From Nocardioides sp. Iso805N (GTDB taxonomy: Bacteria > Actinomycetota > Actinomycetes > Propionibacteriales > Nocardioidaceae): 64,000 nt of DNA. Of the stretch, positions 34,792-43,274 are shown in pieces. A program made the position numbers and the translations under genes. The DNA is taken from NCBI RefSeq assembly GCF_000364605.1, contig NZ_KB822587.1:44614-108613 (forward strand), given 5' to 3'. The stretch's first letter is position 1. Each line of letters begins with the position of its first letter. A model generated the notes under the pieces. The model was not told the origin of the DNA. It did not search any database and saw only the letters and a program-made list of their open reading frames with translations.

Positions 34792-35772
34792 TCAGCCCTC
34801 GATCAGGGCGAGGCTGTTGCGGGCGTACGTCGCCCGGCGCCGCTCACTGGTCAGGAACGCCGGTGGCGCGAAGTACACCAGGTCACGGGCGAGCGACCCC
34901 TCGGCCCTGCGCTCGGCGAGGCGCTTGCGGGCGTCCTCGGTGGTGCCGCAGACGGTGACCGTCGCGACCATCTCGTCACTCACCGCGGCGGTCATGGCCT
35001 CGATGTCGCCCTTCGCGAACGCGGCACGCAGCGCGGCGACCTCCTTCTCCCAACCGTGAAGCTCGACGAAGGGGTCGTAGGTCTTGACGGTGAGGTAGAA
35101 GCCGACCATCCGTCGGGCGTCGCGCACCGCGCGGTCGGGATCCTCGTCGTCGACGGCGGTGATCAGCCAGCCGTGCTCGAGGAAGCCCTCGGAGGACTGC
35201 GCCTCAGCCGGGCGTACGACCTCGTCCCACCACCGTGCCGTGAACAGGCCGTGCCCGATCACGCCGTCGGCGTGGCGAGCGGCGGCACGCACCATGCCGG
35301 CATTGAAGCCGGCGAAGAGCACCGGGATGTCGAGACGACCGAGGATCGGGGCCTGGACCTTCGCGTTGATCCGGTAGTAGGGGCCCTCGTAGGTGACCCG
35401 CTCACCGTTCTCCGCATGGAGCCAGGCGCGCACCGCGCCGGCGAGATCGCTCATCTGCGCGACCGGCCTGTCGACCTCGACGCCGAACCAGTCCCGGTTG
35501 ATGGTGTAGGCACCCGATCCGAGACCGAGGAAGAGCCGTCCGGGAGCCTGCTTGTGCAGCGTGCGCATCGCCGCCGCGTGTGCGTACGGAGAGCGCGAGA
35601 AGGCGTAGGCGATGGCGGTGCCGACGTTGGCGCGAGTCGAGTTCGCCACCATGTCGGCGACCACCTCGTAGGCGTCGTGGTCGACGAAGTCCCCCGTGCA
35701 GAAGGCGGTGATACCCGCCGCCTCCGCCTCTGCCGCAACCTCGGCCCCCGGCCAGGGCAACCCGAATTCCAT
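34792..35772 (-). CDS. LLM-class F420-dependent oxidoreductase
   Basis: A 326-aa luciferase-like protein (GITAFCTGDFVDHDAYEV, GTAIAYAFSRSPYAHAAAMR, PGRLFLGLGSGAY, IPVLFAGFNAGMVRAAARHADG). Reaction unknown; F420-linked oxidation or reduction is likely. ATG 35772 has CGGAG six bases upstream; a GTG directly before it is possible. The operator copy 32 bases upstream is one of the best. Confidence 0.85.
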   Translation of the reverse strand: MEFGLPWPGAEVAAEAEAAGITAFCTGDFVDHDAYEVVADMVANSTRANVGTAIAYAFSRSPYAHAAAMRTLHKQAPGRLFLGLGSGAYTINRDWFGVEVDRPVAQMSDLAGAVRAWLHAENGERVTYEGPYYRINAKVQAPILGRLDIPVLFAGFNAGMVRAAARHADGVIGHGLFTARWWDEVVRPAEAQSSEGFLEHGWLITAVDDEDPDRAVRDARRMVGFYLTVKTYDPFVELHGWEKEVAALRAAFAKGDIEAMTAAVSDEMVATVTVCGTTEDARKRLAERRAEGSLARDLVYFAPPAFLTSERRRATYARNSLALIEG

Positions 35773-35803
35773 CACACGCTCCGATCCACAGCCACGTCTT
35801 ATT

Positions 35804-35820
35804 AGTTATCTGATTGCACT
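35804..35820 (+). promoter_or_regulatory. Putative shared operator, site 5
   Basis: AGTTATCTGATTGCACT, followed by ATAT. It lies 32 bases upstream of the oxidoreductase ATG, in the 59-base gap after the crotonase at 35832. Confidence 0.65.
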
Positions 35821-35831
35821 ATATGTTGCGA

Positions 35832-36605
35832 TCAGCGCAGCGTCCACTGCGGCTTGGCGAAGCCTTCACGCGAGACCTCGGCCGTCCCGATCGGGTTGCC
35901 CCGCATCGGGAAGTGCCAACCGACGGCCTGCGCCGTCTCCCGGTCGAGGTCCAAGGTGTCCCAGACCGACTTGACCGTGCCCTGGACGGCGACCGCCGGC
36001 TTGGCGGCGATGATCCGGGCGATCGCGTCGACGCGAGCGTGCAGGTCGGCGGCCGGCACCAGCTCGGACACCAGCCCGATCTCATAGGCGCGCCGCGCCG
36101 ACATCCGCTCGTCGAGGCCCATCAACGCCCACCGCATCGCCTCGCCGAGCGGAATCCGGCGCGCGAGTCCGATCGGCTCCAGCGCCGACGTCATGCCATA
36201 GGAGACGTGCGGGTCGAAGAAGGTCGCGTCGTCTGCCGAGACGATGAAGTCACACTCGTTGAGCCAGTAGAAGGCTCCCCCGGCGACCATCCCGTGCACG
36301 GCCGCGATGACGGGCTTCCACACCTTGTTCTGCCGAGGGCCGAGGCCGCGCCCGGGATCCTCAGCGCTCCAGATGTTCTCCCCGAGGGACACGCCGTCGG
36401 CCACGTCCACACCGGTGCAGAAGGCGCGATCGCCGGCAGCGCGCAGGACGACGACATGGATGTCGTCGTCGGTGCGCACGCGCTTCCACAGATCGCTGAA
36501 CTCGTCGACCATCAGCTGGTTGAAGGCGTTCATGCGCTCAGGACGGTTGAGTGTCACGGTGGCGACGTGGTCGACGACGTCGACCAGGATGGTCTCGTAG
36601 GACAT
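35832..36605 (-). CDS. Crotonase-superfamily protein (divergent active site)
   Basis: A 257-aa crotonase-fold protein (FCTGVDVADGVSLGENI oxyanion region). The first Glu position reads GAFYWLNECDF (Tyr) and the second DPHVSYGMTSALEP (His), so hydratase chemistry is doubtful. AGAGGA precedes the ATG by six bases. It lies 28 bases after the dehydrogenase at 36634, in the same operon. Confidence 0.84.
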   Translation of the reverse strand: MSYETILVDVVDHVATVTLNRPERMNAFNQLMVDEFSDLWKRVRTDDDIHVVVLRAAGDRAFCTGVDVADGVSLGENIWSAEDPGRGLGPRQNKVWKPVIAAVHGMVAGGAFYWLNECDFIVSADDATFFDPHVSYGMTSALEPIGLARRIPLGEAMRWALMGLDERMSARRAYEIGLVSELVPAADLHARVDAIARIIAAKPAVAVQGTVKSVWDTLDLDRETAQAVGWHFPMRGNPIGTAEVSREGFAKPQWTLR

Positions 36606-36633
36606 CGGGTTCCTCTTTCGGTTCAGGGACGAG

Positions 36634-37776
36634 TCAGCGAGGCTCGCGCGGCATGCCGAGCGCACGCTCGGCGATCACGTTCTTGAGCACCTCGGTCGCG
36701 CCGCCCGCGATGGTGTAGGCGCGGGCATAGAGGAAGGCGTCCTGCCACCAGCCGGCATCGACCGCCTCGCTGTCGCCCTCGGCGAGGATCCCGGCTCGCC
36801 CCTGGAGCTCCACACCCAGCTCTACCGCCGCGAGGTTCGTCTCACTGAAGGCGATCTTCACCGCGGCCGCGTCTGCGGCGTCCTCGGTGCCGGCCAGGAT
36901 GTGGGAGCGGACCGACTCACTCATCGCCTGGACGGCGAGCACCTGCGTCGCGATCTTGCCGATCTGCGCGTCGGTGCCGAGCTCGGTGAGGCGGTCGAGC
37001 TGCCGCACGAGCTCGACCGAGCTGGCGGCGACACCGCTGCGCTCGTGCCCGAGGCTCGAGTTGGCCACCCGCCAGCCGTCGTTGACCTCACCGATCACGC
37101 GATCGGCCGGGATGCGCACGCCGTCGAGGAAGACCTCGTTGAAGTCATAGGTGCCAGTGATCTCGCGCAGCGGGCGCACGTCGACGCCGGGAGCGCGCAT
37201 GTCGAGGATGAAGGCCGTGATGCCCTTGTGCTTCGGCGCGGCAGGATCGGTGCGTGCCAGCAGGTAACCCAGGTCGGCGTGGTGACCGTTGGTGGTCCAC
37301 ACCTTCTGGCCGTCGATCACCCAGTGGTCGCCGTCGAGCCTGGCCTTGGTCTGCAGGCCCGCGAGGTCGCTGCCGGCCCCTGGCTCGCTGAAGAGCTGGC
37401 ACCAGATGTCCTCGCCCGACCTGATCCGCGGAAGGAAGTGGTCCTTCTGCTCGGTCGTCCCGAAGTCGATCAGGGCCGCTGAGGACAGGTGGTAGGCGCC
37501 GATCGGGGTCCACGTCCGGGAGCGCGCCAGCTCCTCGGCCACCACGAACGCCTCAGCGGGGTTGTAATCGGCGCGACCACCGTAGGCGAGCGGCCACCCG
37601 CCGCCGAGGAAGCCCGCGCCGAACAGCTGCTTGGTGAACTCGCGCAGCGCCGGGATCTGCTCCGCCTCCGGAGCCCGCACTCCGGCATGCTGCTTGATGC
37701 CCGGGCTGTGCTCGGCGACGAACGTCCGAACGTCGTCGCGCAGCTGGTCGAGCTGTGCGGAGGAATCGAGTCGCAT
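36634..37776 (-). CDS. Acyl-CoA dehydrogenase, alpha-like subunit
   Basis: A 380-aa dehydrogenase with QLFSEPGAGSDLAGLQTKAR, WVIDGQKVWTTNGHHADLG and C-terminal IAGGATEVLKNVIAERALG. The helix SSLGHERSGV holds the likely catalytic region. Its divergent neighbour at 37885 is a beta-like partner. This suggests a ChsE-type heteromer whose two genes share one operator-bearing gap. AAGGGG lies nine bases before the ATG. Confidence 0.9.
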   Translation of the reverse strand: MRLDSSAQLDQLRDDVRTFVAEHSPGIKQHAGVRAPEAEQIPALREFTKQLFGAGFLGGGWPLAYGGRADYNPAEAFVVAEELARSRTWTPIGAYHLSSAALIDFGTTEQKDHFLPRIRSGEDIWCQLFSEPGAGSDLAGLQTKARLDGDHWVIDGQKVWTTNGHHADLGYLLARTDPAAPKHKGITAFILDMRAPGVDVRPLREITGTYDFNEVFLDGVRIPADRVIGEVNDGWRVANSSLGHERSGVAASSVELVRQLDRLTELGTDAQIGKIATQVLAVQAMSESVRSHILAGTEDAADAAAVKIAFSETNLAAVELGVELQGRAGILAEGDSEAVDAGWWQDAFLYARAYTIAGGATEVLKNVIAERALGMPREPR

Positions 37777-37799
37777 CGCTGTTGACCCCTTGCTTGAAC

Positions 37800-37816
37800 A
37801 GTTAGATGATTTGGCT
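37800..37816 (+). promoter_or_regulatory. Putative shared operator, site 6
   Basis: AGTTAGATGATTTGGCT lies between the divergent dehydrogenase subunit genes, 24 bases before the minus-strand ATG and 69 before the plus-strand ATG. Confidence 0.6.
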
Positions 37817-37884
37817 GCTTCAGGGATACCATACTCATGACCCAGGGCCCGCGGGAACTGCCCGCATCGATAGGAAGGCGTCGC

Positions 37885-38874
37885 ATGGACTTCGAGCTCA
37901 ACGAGGAACAGCAGATGCTTCGCGAGGTCTCGCGCAGCATGCTGAGCACCGCCTGCCCGCCGCAGCTCATACGTACTTTGGCCGATGCGGCCCACGACGT
38001 CGACGACAAGCTGTGGCAGCGCGGTTGCGAGCTCGGCTGGTCCTCGCTCATCGTCCCCGAGGATCTCGGCGGAGCCGGTCAGGGCCTGGTCGAGCTGTGC
38101 CTGGTCGCGGAGGAGATCGGCCGCGCGGCCGCTCCGGGCCCGTACGTCGAGACGGCCCTCGTCGCGGCCGCGGCCGCGGCCGGAGGTGCACCGAGCGCCC
38201 TGGTGGACCAGCTCGCCGAGGGAAGCGTGCGCGCCACCGTCGTCGACACGCCGGATCTGGTCCACGCCGCGGGTGCCAGTGAGATCGCCCTCGTCCTCGA
38301 CGGCGAGCCCCGGCTGGTCCGCCTCGCCAGCACGCACCGTCACACGACGATCGACCAGACGCGAGGCTGGTACTCGGTGGACCTGGACGAGGTCACGGAG
38401 ACGATCCCGCTGACCATCGACGGCGCCCGCTGGCGCGACGCGATGACGGTGCTGACCGCAGCCGACGCGCTCGGTTCGGGTGAGCAGCTGCTCGCCATGA
38501 CCGTGGCCTACACCACGGTGCGCGAGCAGTTCGGCCGGCCGATCGGCTCCTTCCAGGCGGTCAAGCACAAGGCCGCCGAGATGCTCATCAGCCTCAAGGG
38601 CGTGCGCGCAGCCGTCTACCGCGCCGCGATGGCGCTGGACGCGCACGCCGACGACGCCACGCTGTGGGCATCCGTGGCGAAGGCAACGGCATCGGACGGC
38701 ATCGCCCAGGTGGCAGGCGACGCGCTGCAGCTGCACGGCGGCATCGGCTTCACGTGGGAGCACGACCTGCACCTCTTCCTCCGCCGCGCCAAGGTCGACC
38801 AGGCGGTCTGGGGCAACGCGTCAGCACACTACGAGAAGGTGGGCGCGCTGGTGAGCACCCACCACGAGGCCTGA
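37885..38874 (+). CDS. Acyl-CoA dehydrogenase, beta-like subunit
   Basis: A 329-aa short dehydrogenase fold starting MDFELNEEQQMLREVSRSM, with SLIVPEDLGGAGQGLVELC and C-terminal VREQFGRPIGSFQAVKHKAAEM and LQLHGGIGFTWEHDLHLFLRRAK. The middle FAD-binding motif is degraded, as in FadE beta subunits. It most likely pairs with the divergent gene at 36634. AGGAAGG lies six bases before the ATG, so the upstream start at 37837 is rejected. A long terminator follows. Confidence 0.88.
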   Translation: MDFELNEEQQMLREVSRSMLSTACPPQLIRTLADAAHDVDDKLWQRGCELGWSSLIVPEDLGGAGQGLVELCLVAEEIGRAAAPGPYVETALVAAAAAAGGAPSALVDQLAEGSVRATVVDTPDLVHAAGASEIALVLDGEPRLVRLASTHRHTTIDQTRGWYSVDLDEVTETIPLTIDGARWRDAMTVLTAADALGSGEQLLAMTVAYTTVREQFGRPIGSFQAVKHKAAEMLISLKGVRAAVYRAAMALDAHADDATLWASVAKATASDGIAQVAGDALQLHGGIGFTWEHDLHLFLRRAKVDQAVWGNASAHYEKVGALVSTHHEA

Positions 38875-38884
38875 GCGCAGCATC

Positions 38885-38934
38885 CGAGAACGGGCGAGGG
38901 GCCTTCCATCCGGAAGGCCCCTCGCCCGTTCTCG
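38885..38934. terminator. Bidirectional terminator, 23-bp perfect stem
   Basis: Arms 38885-38907 and 38912-38934 are exact complements with a 4-base loop, between convergent dehydrogenase genes. This is one of the longest stems in the window. Confidence 0.85.
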
Positions 38935-38945
38935 TGCACCTGCGC

Positions 38946-40175
38946 TCAGCGCGGCGGCATCGCCGGATCGTGCGGAAGCCGCAGCACCTGCTCGGCGATG
39001 GTGTTGCGCTGGATCTCCGCCGTACCGGCGCCGATCGTGGCGGCCCTGCTGGTGAGGAAGCCACTGAGCCAGCGCGCACGCTGCACGGCCGCATCGGAGG
39101 CCTTGGTGACCAGGCCATCCGGACCGAGCATGTCCACCGCGAACTCGTGCAGCTCCTGCTCGAACGTCGTCAGCATCAGGCGCGAGACCGAGGACGTCGG
39201 ACCGGGCTCACCACGCTCGAGGATGCCGGCGATGATGCGCTCGGCGTTGAAGCGCATCAGGCGGACCCGGATGTCGAAGTCGGCGAGCTGATCGCGGATC
39301 AGCGGGTCGGAGGTGAGGCCGCGCTCCTGGGCGAGCTGGATCAGCTCGTCGAGCACCCGGCGATACCGGGCGGCCTGATTCATCGAACCGGCCGCACGCT
39401 CGTGGCCCAGCGACGTGCGGACGAGTGCCCAGCCGCTGTTCTCCTCGCCGATCCGGTTGGCGACAGGCACGCGCACGTCGTCGAGGAAGACCTCGGCGAA
39501 GATCGTCCCGCCGTTGAGATCCTTGAGCGGGCGGATCGTCACGCCGGGCGCCTTGGCGTCGATGATCAGGTAGGTGATGCCCTTCTGGCGCGACTCCTGG
39601 GAGCCCGTCCGCACCAGGCAGAACAGGGTGTCCGCCAGGATGCCGCTCGACGTCCAGACCTTCTGCCCGTTGACGACGTAGACCTCGTCCTCCCCCGAGC
39701 CCTCACGACGTGCCGTGGTCCGCAGCGAGGGCAGGTCCGAGCCCGCGCCGGGCTCGGAGTAGCCCTGGCACCACACCTCGTCGTGACGCAGCATCGCCCG
39801 CACCCACGTCTGCTTCTGGACCTCGGTGCCGTAGCGGATGATCGTCGGGGCGACGATGCCGAGACCGGTGCCGAGCGCACCTGGAACCTTCGCGCGGGCG
39901 ATCTCCTCCTGGTAGATCACCTGCCGCCCGAACGGTAGGTCCATGCCACCGACCTCTTGCGGGAAGCTCGGGCCGGCGTAGCCCGCGTCGTACAGATTGC
40001 GGTGCCAGGCCTTGGTCCAGGCGACGCGCTCGCGCGGGTCGCGGGGCCTCGGGCCGGGACCGCCGGAGGTGAGGAACGCGCGCAGGCGCAGCCGGAACTC
40101 CTCGTCGCTCTCGGCGTGCAGCGCGTGTGAGGGGTCGTCCACGCTCGGGTGGACCGGGTGCTGGATGGTCGTCAT
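38946..40175 (-). CDS. Acyl-CoA dehydrogenase, alpha-like subunit
   Basis: A 409-aa dehydrogenase with CQGYSEPGAGSDLPSLRTTAR, YVVNGQKVWTSSGILAD and C-terminal IGAGTAEIQRNTIAEQVLRLP. The helix TSLGHERAAGS holds the probable base region, since the MCAD-type Glu is absent (IGAGT). It begins two bases after the stop of the partner-like gene at 40177, making a third alpha/beta pair. The ATG at 40175 gives MTTIQHPVHPSV; longer frames only shadow the partner. Confidence 0.9.
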   Translation of the reverse strand: MTTIQHPVHPSVDDPSHALHAESDEEFRLRLRAFLTSGGPGPRPRDPRERVAWTKAWHRNLYDAGYAGPSFPQEVGGMDLPFGRQVIYQEEIARAKVPGALGTGLGIVAPTIIRYGTEVQKQTWVRAMLRHDEVWCQGYSEPGAGSDLPSLRTTARREGSGEDEVYVVNGQKVWTSSGILADTLFCLVRTGSQESRQKGITYLIIDAKAPGVTIRPLKDLNGGTIFAEVFLDDVRVPVANRIGEENSGWALVRTSLGHERAAGSMNQAARYRRVLDELIQLAQERGLTSDPLIRDQLADFDIRVRLMRFNAERIIAGILERGEPGPTSSVSRLMLTTFEQELHEFAVDMLGPDGLVTKASDAAVQRARWLSGFLTSRAATIGAGTAEIQRNTIAEQVLRLPHDPAMPPR

Positions 40176-40176
40176 G

Positions 40177-41286
40177 TCAGATTCCTGCCAGGTCGGCGAC
40201 GCGCGCGCGGTGGTGGGCCGGGCTGCCGAAGAGCACCTCGGACGACTTGGCGCGCTTGAGGAAGTAGTGGGCGTCGTGCTCCCAGGTGAAGCCGATGCCG
40301 CCATGGATCTGGATGTTGTCCTTGGCGACGCGGGTGAAGGCGGGGCCCGCCCACGCCGCCGCCGCACTGGCCGTGAGCGAGGCTTCGGGATCGTGGTCGG
40401 CGAGCAGGGCCGCAGCAGCCGAGGCCGCGTTCCGCGCCGACTCGACGTCGAGCAGTCGATCCGCGCACATGTGCTTGATCGCCTGGAACGAGCCGATCGG
40501 TCGGCCGAACTGCTCGCGGACCTTCGCATACTCCACGGCCATCTCGAGCGCAGCCGCAGCACCTCCGGCCTGCTCGGCGGCGAGGTGCGCCGACACCAGG
40601 TCGCGCACCCGCCCCAGGACGGCGGCGGCATCGGTCGCCACCCGCTGCGCAGGCGTCGCCTCAAACGTGAGGACGGCGAGTGCGCGGGTCGGATCGAGCT
40701 GCGCGAGCGGCTCTCGCGTCAGGCCGGCCGCGTCGCCATCGATGCCGAACAGCCCGACCTCCCCCTCCACCAGAGCGGCGGCCAGGATCAGGTCGGCGCT
40801 GCAGCCGTCGACCACGAAGCGCTTGCTGCCGGTGAGCCGCCAGCCGCCCTCGCCGTCGGGCTCGGCCGTGGTCAGCACCTTCTCGGGATCGATCTCGCCA
40901 GTCAGGTCGGCCACCGCGAGGGTGCCCGTCAGCGCACCCTCGACGATGCCGGGAAGCCAGCGCTCGGCCGCTTCGACGTCATCGGCAGCGACCAGCGCCT
41001 GGGCAGCCATCACGACCGTGGCGAAGAACGGCCCGGCGTACAGGGTGCGGCCGAGCTCCTCGCACACCACGCCCAGCTCGACGGGCCCCATGCCGGCGCC
41101 GCCGAACTGCTCGGGAACCGCGATGCCCTGCAGCCCGATCTGCTCGGCCATCTGCTTCCAGACCGCCTCGTCGCACGATCGACCGCTCTCTACCACCCGG
41201 CGCGTGTCGGAGATCGACGCCTTGTCGGCGAGGAAGCGACGGGTCACCTCGCGGAGCTCCTGGAGCTCCTCAGCCTGGCCACTCAT
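40177..41286 (-). CDS. Acyl-CoA dehydrogenase, beta-like subunit
   Basis: A 369-aa dehydrogenase of the beta-like type: ITVPEQFGGAGMG-like start (IAVPEQFGGAGMGPVELG), then EYAKVREQFGRPIGSFQAIKHMCAD and IQIHGGIGFTWEHDAHYFLKRAK. The canonical SEPGSGSD loop is missing. Probably forms an obligate heteromer with the product of 38946. The shared operator is 41 bases upstream and partly overlaps the stop codon of the aldo/keto reductase gene. Confidence 0.89.
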   Translation of the reverse strand: MSGQAEELQELREVTRRFLADKASISDTRRVVESGRSCDEAVWKQMAEQIGLQGIAVPEQFGGAGMGPVELGVVCEELGRTLYAGPFFATVVMAAQALVAADDVEAAERWLPGIVEGALTGTLAVADLTGEIDPEKVLTTAEPDGEGGWRLTGSKRFVVDGCSADLILAAALVEGEVGLFGIDGDAAGLTREPLAQLDPTRALAVLTFEATPAQRVATDAAAVLGRVRDLVSAHLAAEQAGGAAAALEMAVEYAKVREQFGRPIGSFQAIKHMCADRLLDVESARNAASAAAALLADHDPEASLTASAAAAWAGPAFTRVAKDNIQIHGGIGFTWEHDAHYFLKRAKSSEVLFGSPAHHRARVADLAGI

Positions 41287-41326
41287 GGCTCGGCTCCTAT
41301 CTGAAGGTCACGATGGAGTTACTAAC

Positions 41327-41343
41327 ATATAACTCATTTGACT
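41327..41343 (+). promoter_or_regulatory. Putative shared operator, site 7
   Basis: ATATAACTCATTTGACT matches site 3 at 13 of 17 positions and overlaps the stop codon of the upstream aldo/keto reductase by two bases. Confidence 0.5.
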
Positions 41344-42382
41344 ATTTGGTCGAATGAGGCCGGCGACGAGCACCGAGGTGACGCAATGCCTGGGGCGTGA
41401 AGGCATAGTCGGCCGGATCGACGGTGTGACCCGGCGCGACGACCTCGTCGATCGCGTCGAGCACGTCCGCATCCAGGCGAACGTCCGCCGCCGCAAGCTG
41501 GGACTCCAGCTGCTCCAGCGTGCGGGGCCCGATGATGCTGGAGGTCACCGCCGGATGAGCGGCGGTGAAGGCGAGGGCAAGGGTGACCATGTCGAGGCCG
41601 GCATCGGCGGCGATCTTGTCCAGCGCAGGCAGCAGGGCCAGCTTGTCCGACGCGCCGTCACTGCCCAGGCGCCAGCCGCGGGTGTTGAGCCGGTCGAAGC
41701 GGCTGCCGCTCGGGGCGACCTCGGCCGAGCGGTACTTGCCGGTCAGCCAGCCGCTGTTGAGGGGACTCCAGACGATGACGCCCATGCCGTGCCGGACCGC
41801 GGTCGGGAACACGTCCCGCTCGGGACCACGCACGAAGATCGAGTACGGCGGCTGCTCGCACCGAGGCAGCACATGGCCCCGGGTGCTGGCCAGCGACTGA
41901 GCCTCGACCATCCACTCCGCCGGCCAGGTGGAGGTGCCGACCATCCGAACCTTGCCGTCGCGAACCAGGTCCGAGAGCGCCGAGAGCGTCTCGTCGAGGT
42001 CGGTGTTCTCGTCGAGGCGATGCACCTGGTAGAGGTCGATGTAGTCGGTGCCGAGGCGCCGCAAGGAGTCCTCGCACGCCTTGACGATCCAGCGGCGCGA
42101 TGCGCCGCGGTGATTGGGGTCGCCGTCCATCGGGTTGTAGAACTTCGTGGCGAGCACGACGTCGTCGCGACGGCCGCGCAGCACCTCGCCGAGGATCTCC
42201 TCGGACTCGCCGCGCGAGTAGACGTCGGCGGTGTCGATGAAGTTGATGCCCGCGTCCAACGCCCTGTCGACGATGGCTCGGCACTCGGCGCGGTCCGTGT
42301 TGCCGATCGAACCGAACATCATCGTCCCCAGGCATTGGGACGACACCCGCACGCCCGTACGGCCCAGCAGTCGCATCTCCAT
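41342..42382 (-). CDS. Aldo/keto reductase
   Basis: A 346-aa AKR with the catalytic Asp and Tyr in DTADVYSRG, Lys in LATKFYNP and His in YQVHRLDE, and the NADP-binding tail SSIIGPRTLEQLESQL. It would reduce a carbonyl or aldehyde with NADPH. It sits 63 bases after the SnoaL-like gene. The start at 42382 gives MEMRLLGRTG; the second ATG six bases on is possible. Confidence 0.88.
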   Translation of the reverse strand: MEMRLLGRTGVRVSSQCLGTMMFGSIGNTDRAECRAIVDRALDAGINFIDTADVYSRGESEEILGEVLRGRRDDVVLATKFYNPMDGDPNHRGASRRWIVKACEDSLRRLGTDYIDLYQVHRLDENTDLDETLSALSDLVRDGKVRMVGTSTWPAEWMVEAQSLASTRGHVLPRCEQPPYSIFVRGPERDVFPTAVRHGMGVIVWSPLNSGWLTGKYRSAEVAPSGSRFDRLNTRGWRLGSDGASDKLALLPALDKIAADAGLDMVTLALAFTAAHPAVTSSIIGPRTLEQLESQLAAADVRLDADVLDAIDEVVAPGHTVDPADYAFTPQALRHLGARRRPHSTK

Positions 42383-42445
42383 CAGGAACCCACCCTCCGA
42401 CGGCAGCGCCGTCCACGATCTGTCAAAGACGAATGAACCGCGCGC

Positions 42446-42889
42446 TCAGCGCCCGGCGTACCAGCCTGCCGGCATGGCCGCATCGACACGGACCAGACGA
42501 TGCGCGAAGACCCAGCGGTCCTCGGCTGGGGTGAGGACGTCGCGGTAACGACCCCAGTGATCGACGCCGAGGTGCTCCCCGTGGTGCGTGATCACGCAGA
42601 AGTACGCCGACGTCTCCACCCGGTCGGGCGCGATCGCGTCGAACCGGAGGTTGGTGACGAAGTGCCGGACCTGTGGAGGCACCGCACCCGCGGGTCTGTC
42701 GCGGCCACCGCCGAGCGTCGCGACGATCGCCGCCCGTCCGACGGCCGTCCTCGAGCCCTTGATCTCGAGCACGCCGTCGGCGGCGAAGCAGTCTGCGAGC
42801 TCCTCGAGCCGGAAGCGGTCGCCGGCATGGGTGTAGGCCGCATACGTGTCCCGCACCCGCTCCCTGATGACGAGCTCGGCGATGTCCAT
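42446..42889 (-). CDS. SnoaL/NTF2-like protein
   Basis: A 147-aa cone-shaped alpha+beta-barrel protein (RDTYAAYTHAGDRFRLEELADCFAADG, then VEIKG-type strand, RHFVTNLRFDAIAPDRVETSAYF and the long C-terminal strand WVFAHRLVRVD). Such proteins act as small hydratases, isomerases or cyclases, or simply bind ligands. Steroid pathways contain related hydratases/isomerases. Position between aldo/keto reductase and the small unknown protein suggests a catabolic role. Confidence 0.8.
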   Translation of the reverse strand: MDIAELVIRERVRDTYAAYTHAGDRFRLEELADCFAADGVLEIKGSRTAVGRAAIVATLGGGRDRPAGAVPPQVRHFVTNLRFDAIAPDRVETSAYFCVITHHGEHLGVDHWGRYRDVLTPAEDRWVFAHRLVRVDAAMPAGWYAGR

Positions 42890-42895
42890 GGTCGA

Positions 42896-43201
42896 TCAGT
42901 CCGAGGAAGGCAGCGCCTTCGCGCCGGCCTGGGTGAGGAGCTCACCGTTGACCGCGAGCGAGCCGTCGCCGGCCTTGCTGACCAGGACCTCGATGCTGTC
43001 GGCGGCGTCGACATAGCGCTTGCCCAGCAGCGTCCCACCCAGATGCGCCGGATCCGCCGTCACCTCGGGAGCCTGCGACCCCTTGGCGATCATCGCGACG
43101 CCGCCGCAGGTCAGCTCCACCTCGCCGGCCGGAGCCTTGGTCACGATGATCTGCGTCGTGTCGACCGCGCTCGCAAGCGCCTCTCCTACACGGAGCTTCA
43201 T
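42896..43201 (-). CDS. Small protein of unknown function with internal repeat
   Basis: A 101-aa protein I do not recognise. Two segments look alike: VDTTQIIVTKAPAGEVELTC (residues 13-32) and VDAADSIEVLVSKAGDGSL (about 64-82), each probably a beta hairpin, so it may be an internal duplication. It has one cysteine (C32) in ELTCGG. No signal peptide or membrane segment. GAAAGG lies eight bases before the ATG. It is between an acyl-CoA ligase and a SnoaL-like gene, and may bind an intermediate or a protein. Confidence 0.6.
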   Translation of the reverse strand: MKLRVGEALASAVDTTQIIVTKAPAGEVELTCGGVAMIAKGSQAPEVTADPAHLGGTLLGKRYVDAADSIEVLVSKAGDGSLAVNGELLTQAGAKALPSSD

Positions 43202-43256
43202 GATGTTGCCTTTCTCATTGCTTGTGGCGCCGATCACGCCGGCACCCGAACCTAGC

Positions 43257-43274
43257 GAGTGTCGAACGACACTC
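43257..43274 (-). terminator. Possible hairpin at the ligase/small-gene junction
   Basis: GAGTGTCG and CGACACTC form an 8-bp stem with a tiny loop overlapping the ligase stop. It may slow or end transcription before the small gene. Weak evidence only. Confidence 0.3.

Noticed and set aside
43207..43223. CTCATTGC-containing sequence before the 101-aa gene as another operator copy
   Set aside because: Only the eight-base core matches (9 of 17 positions); too weak to list as a site.
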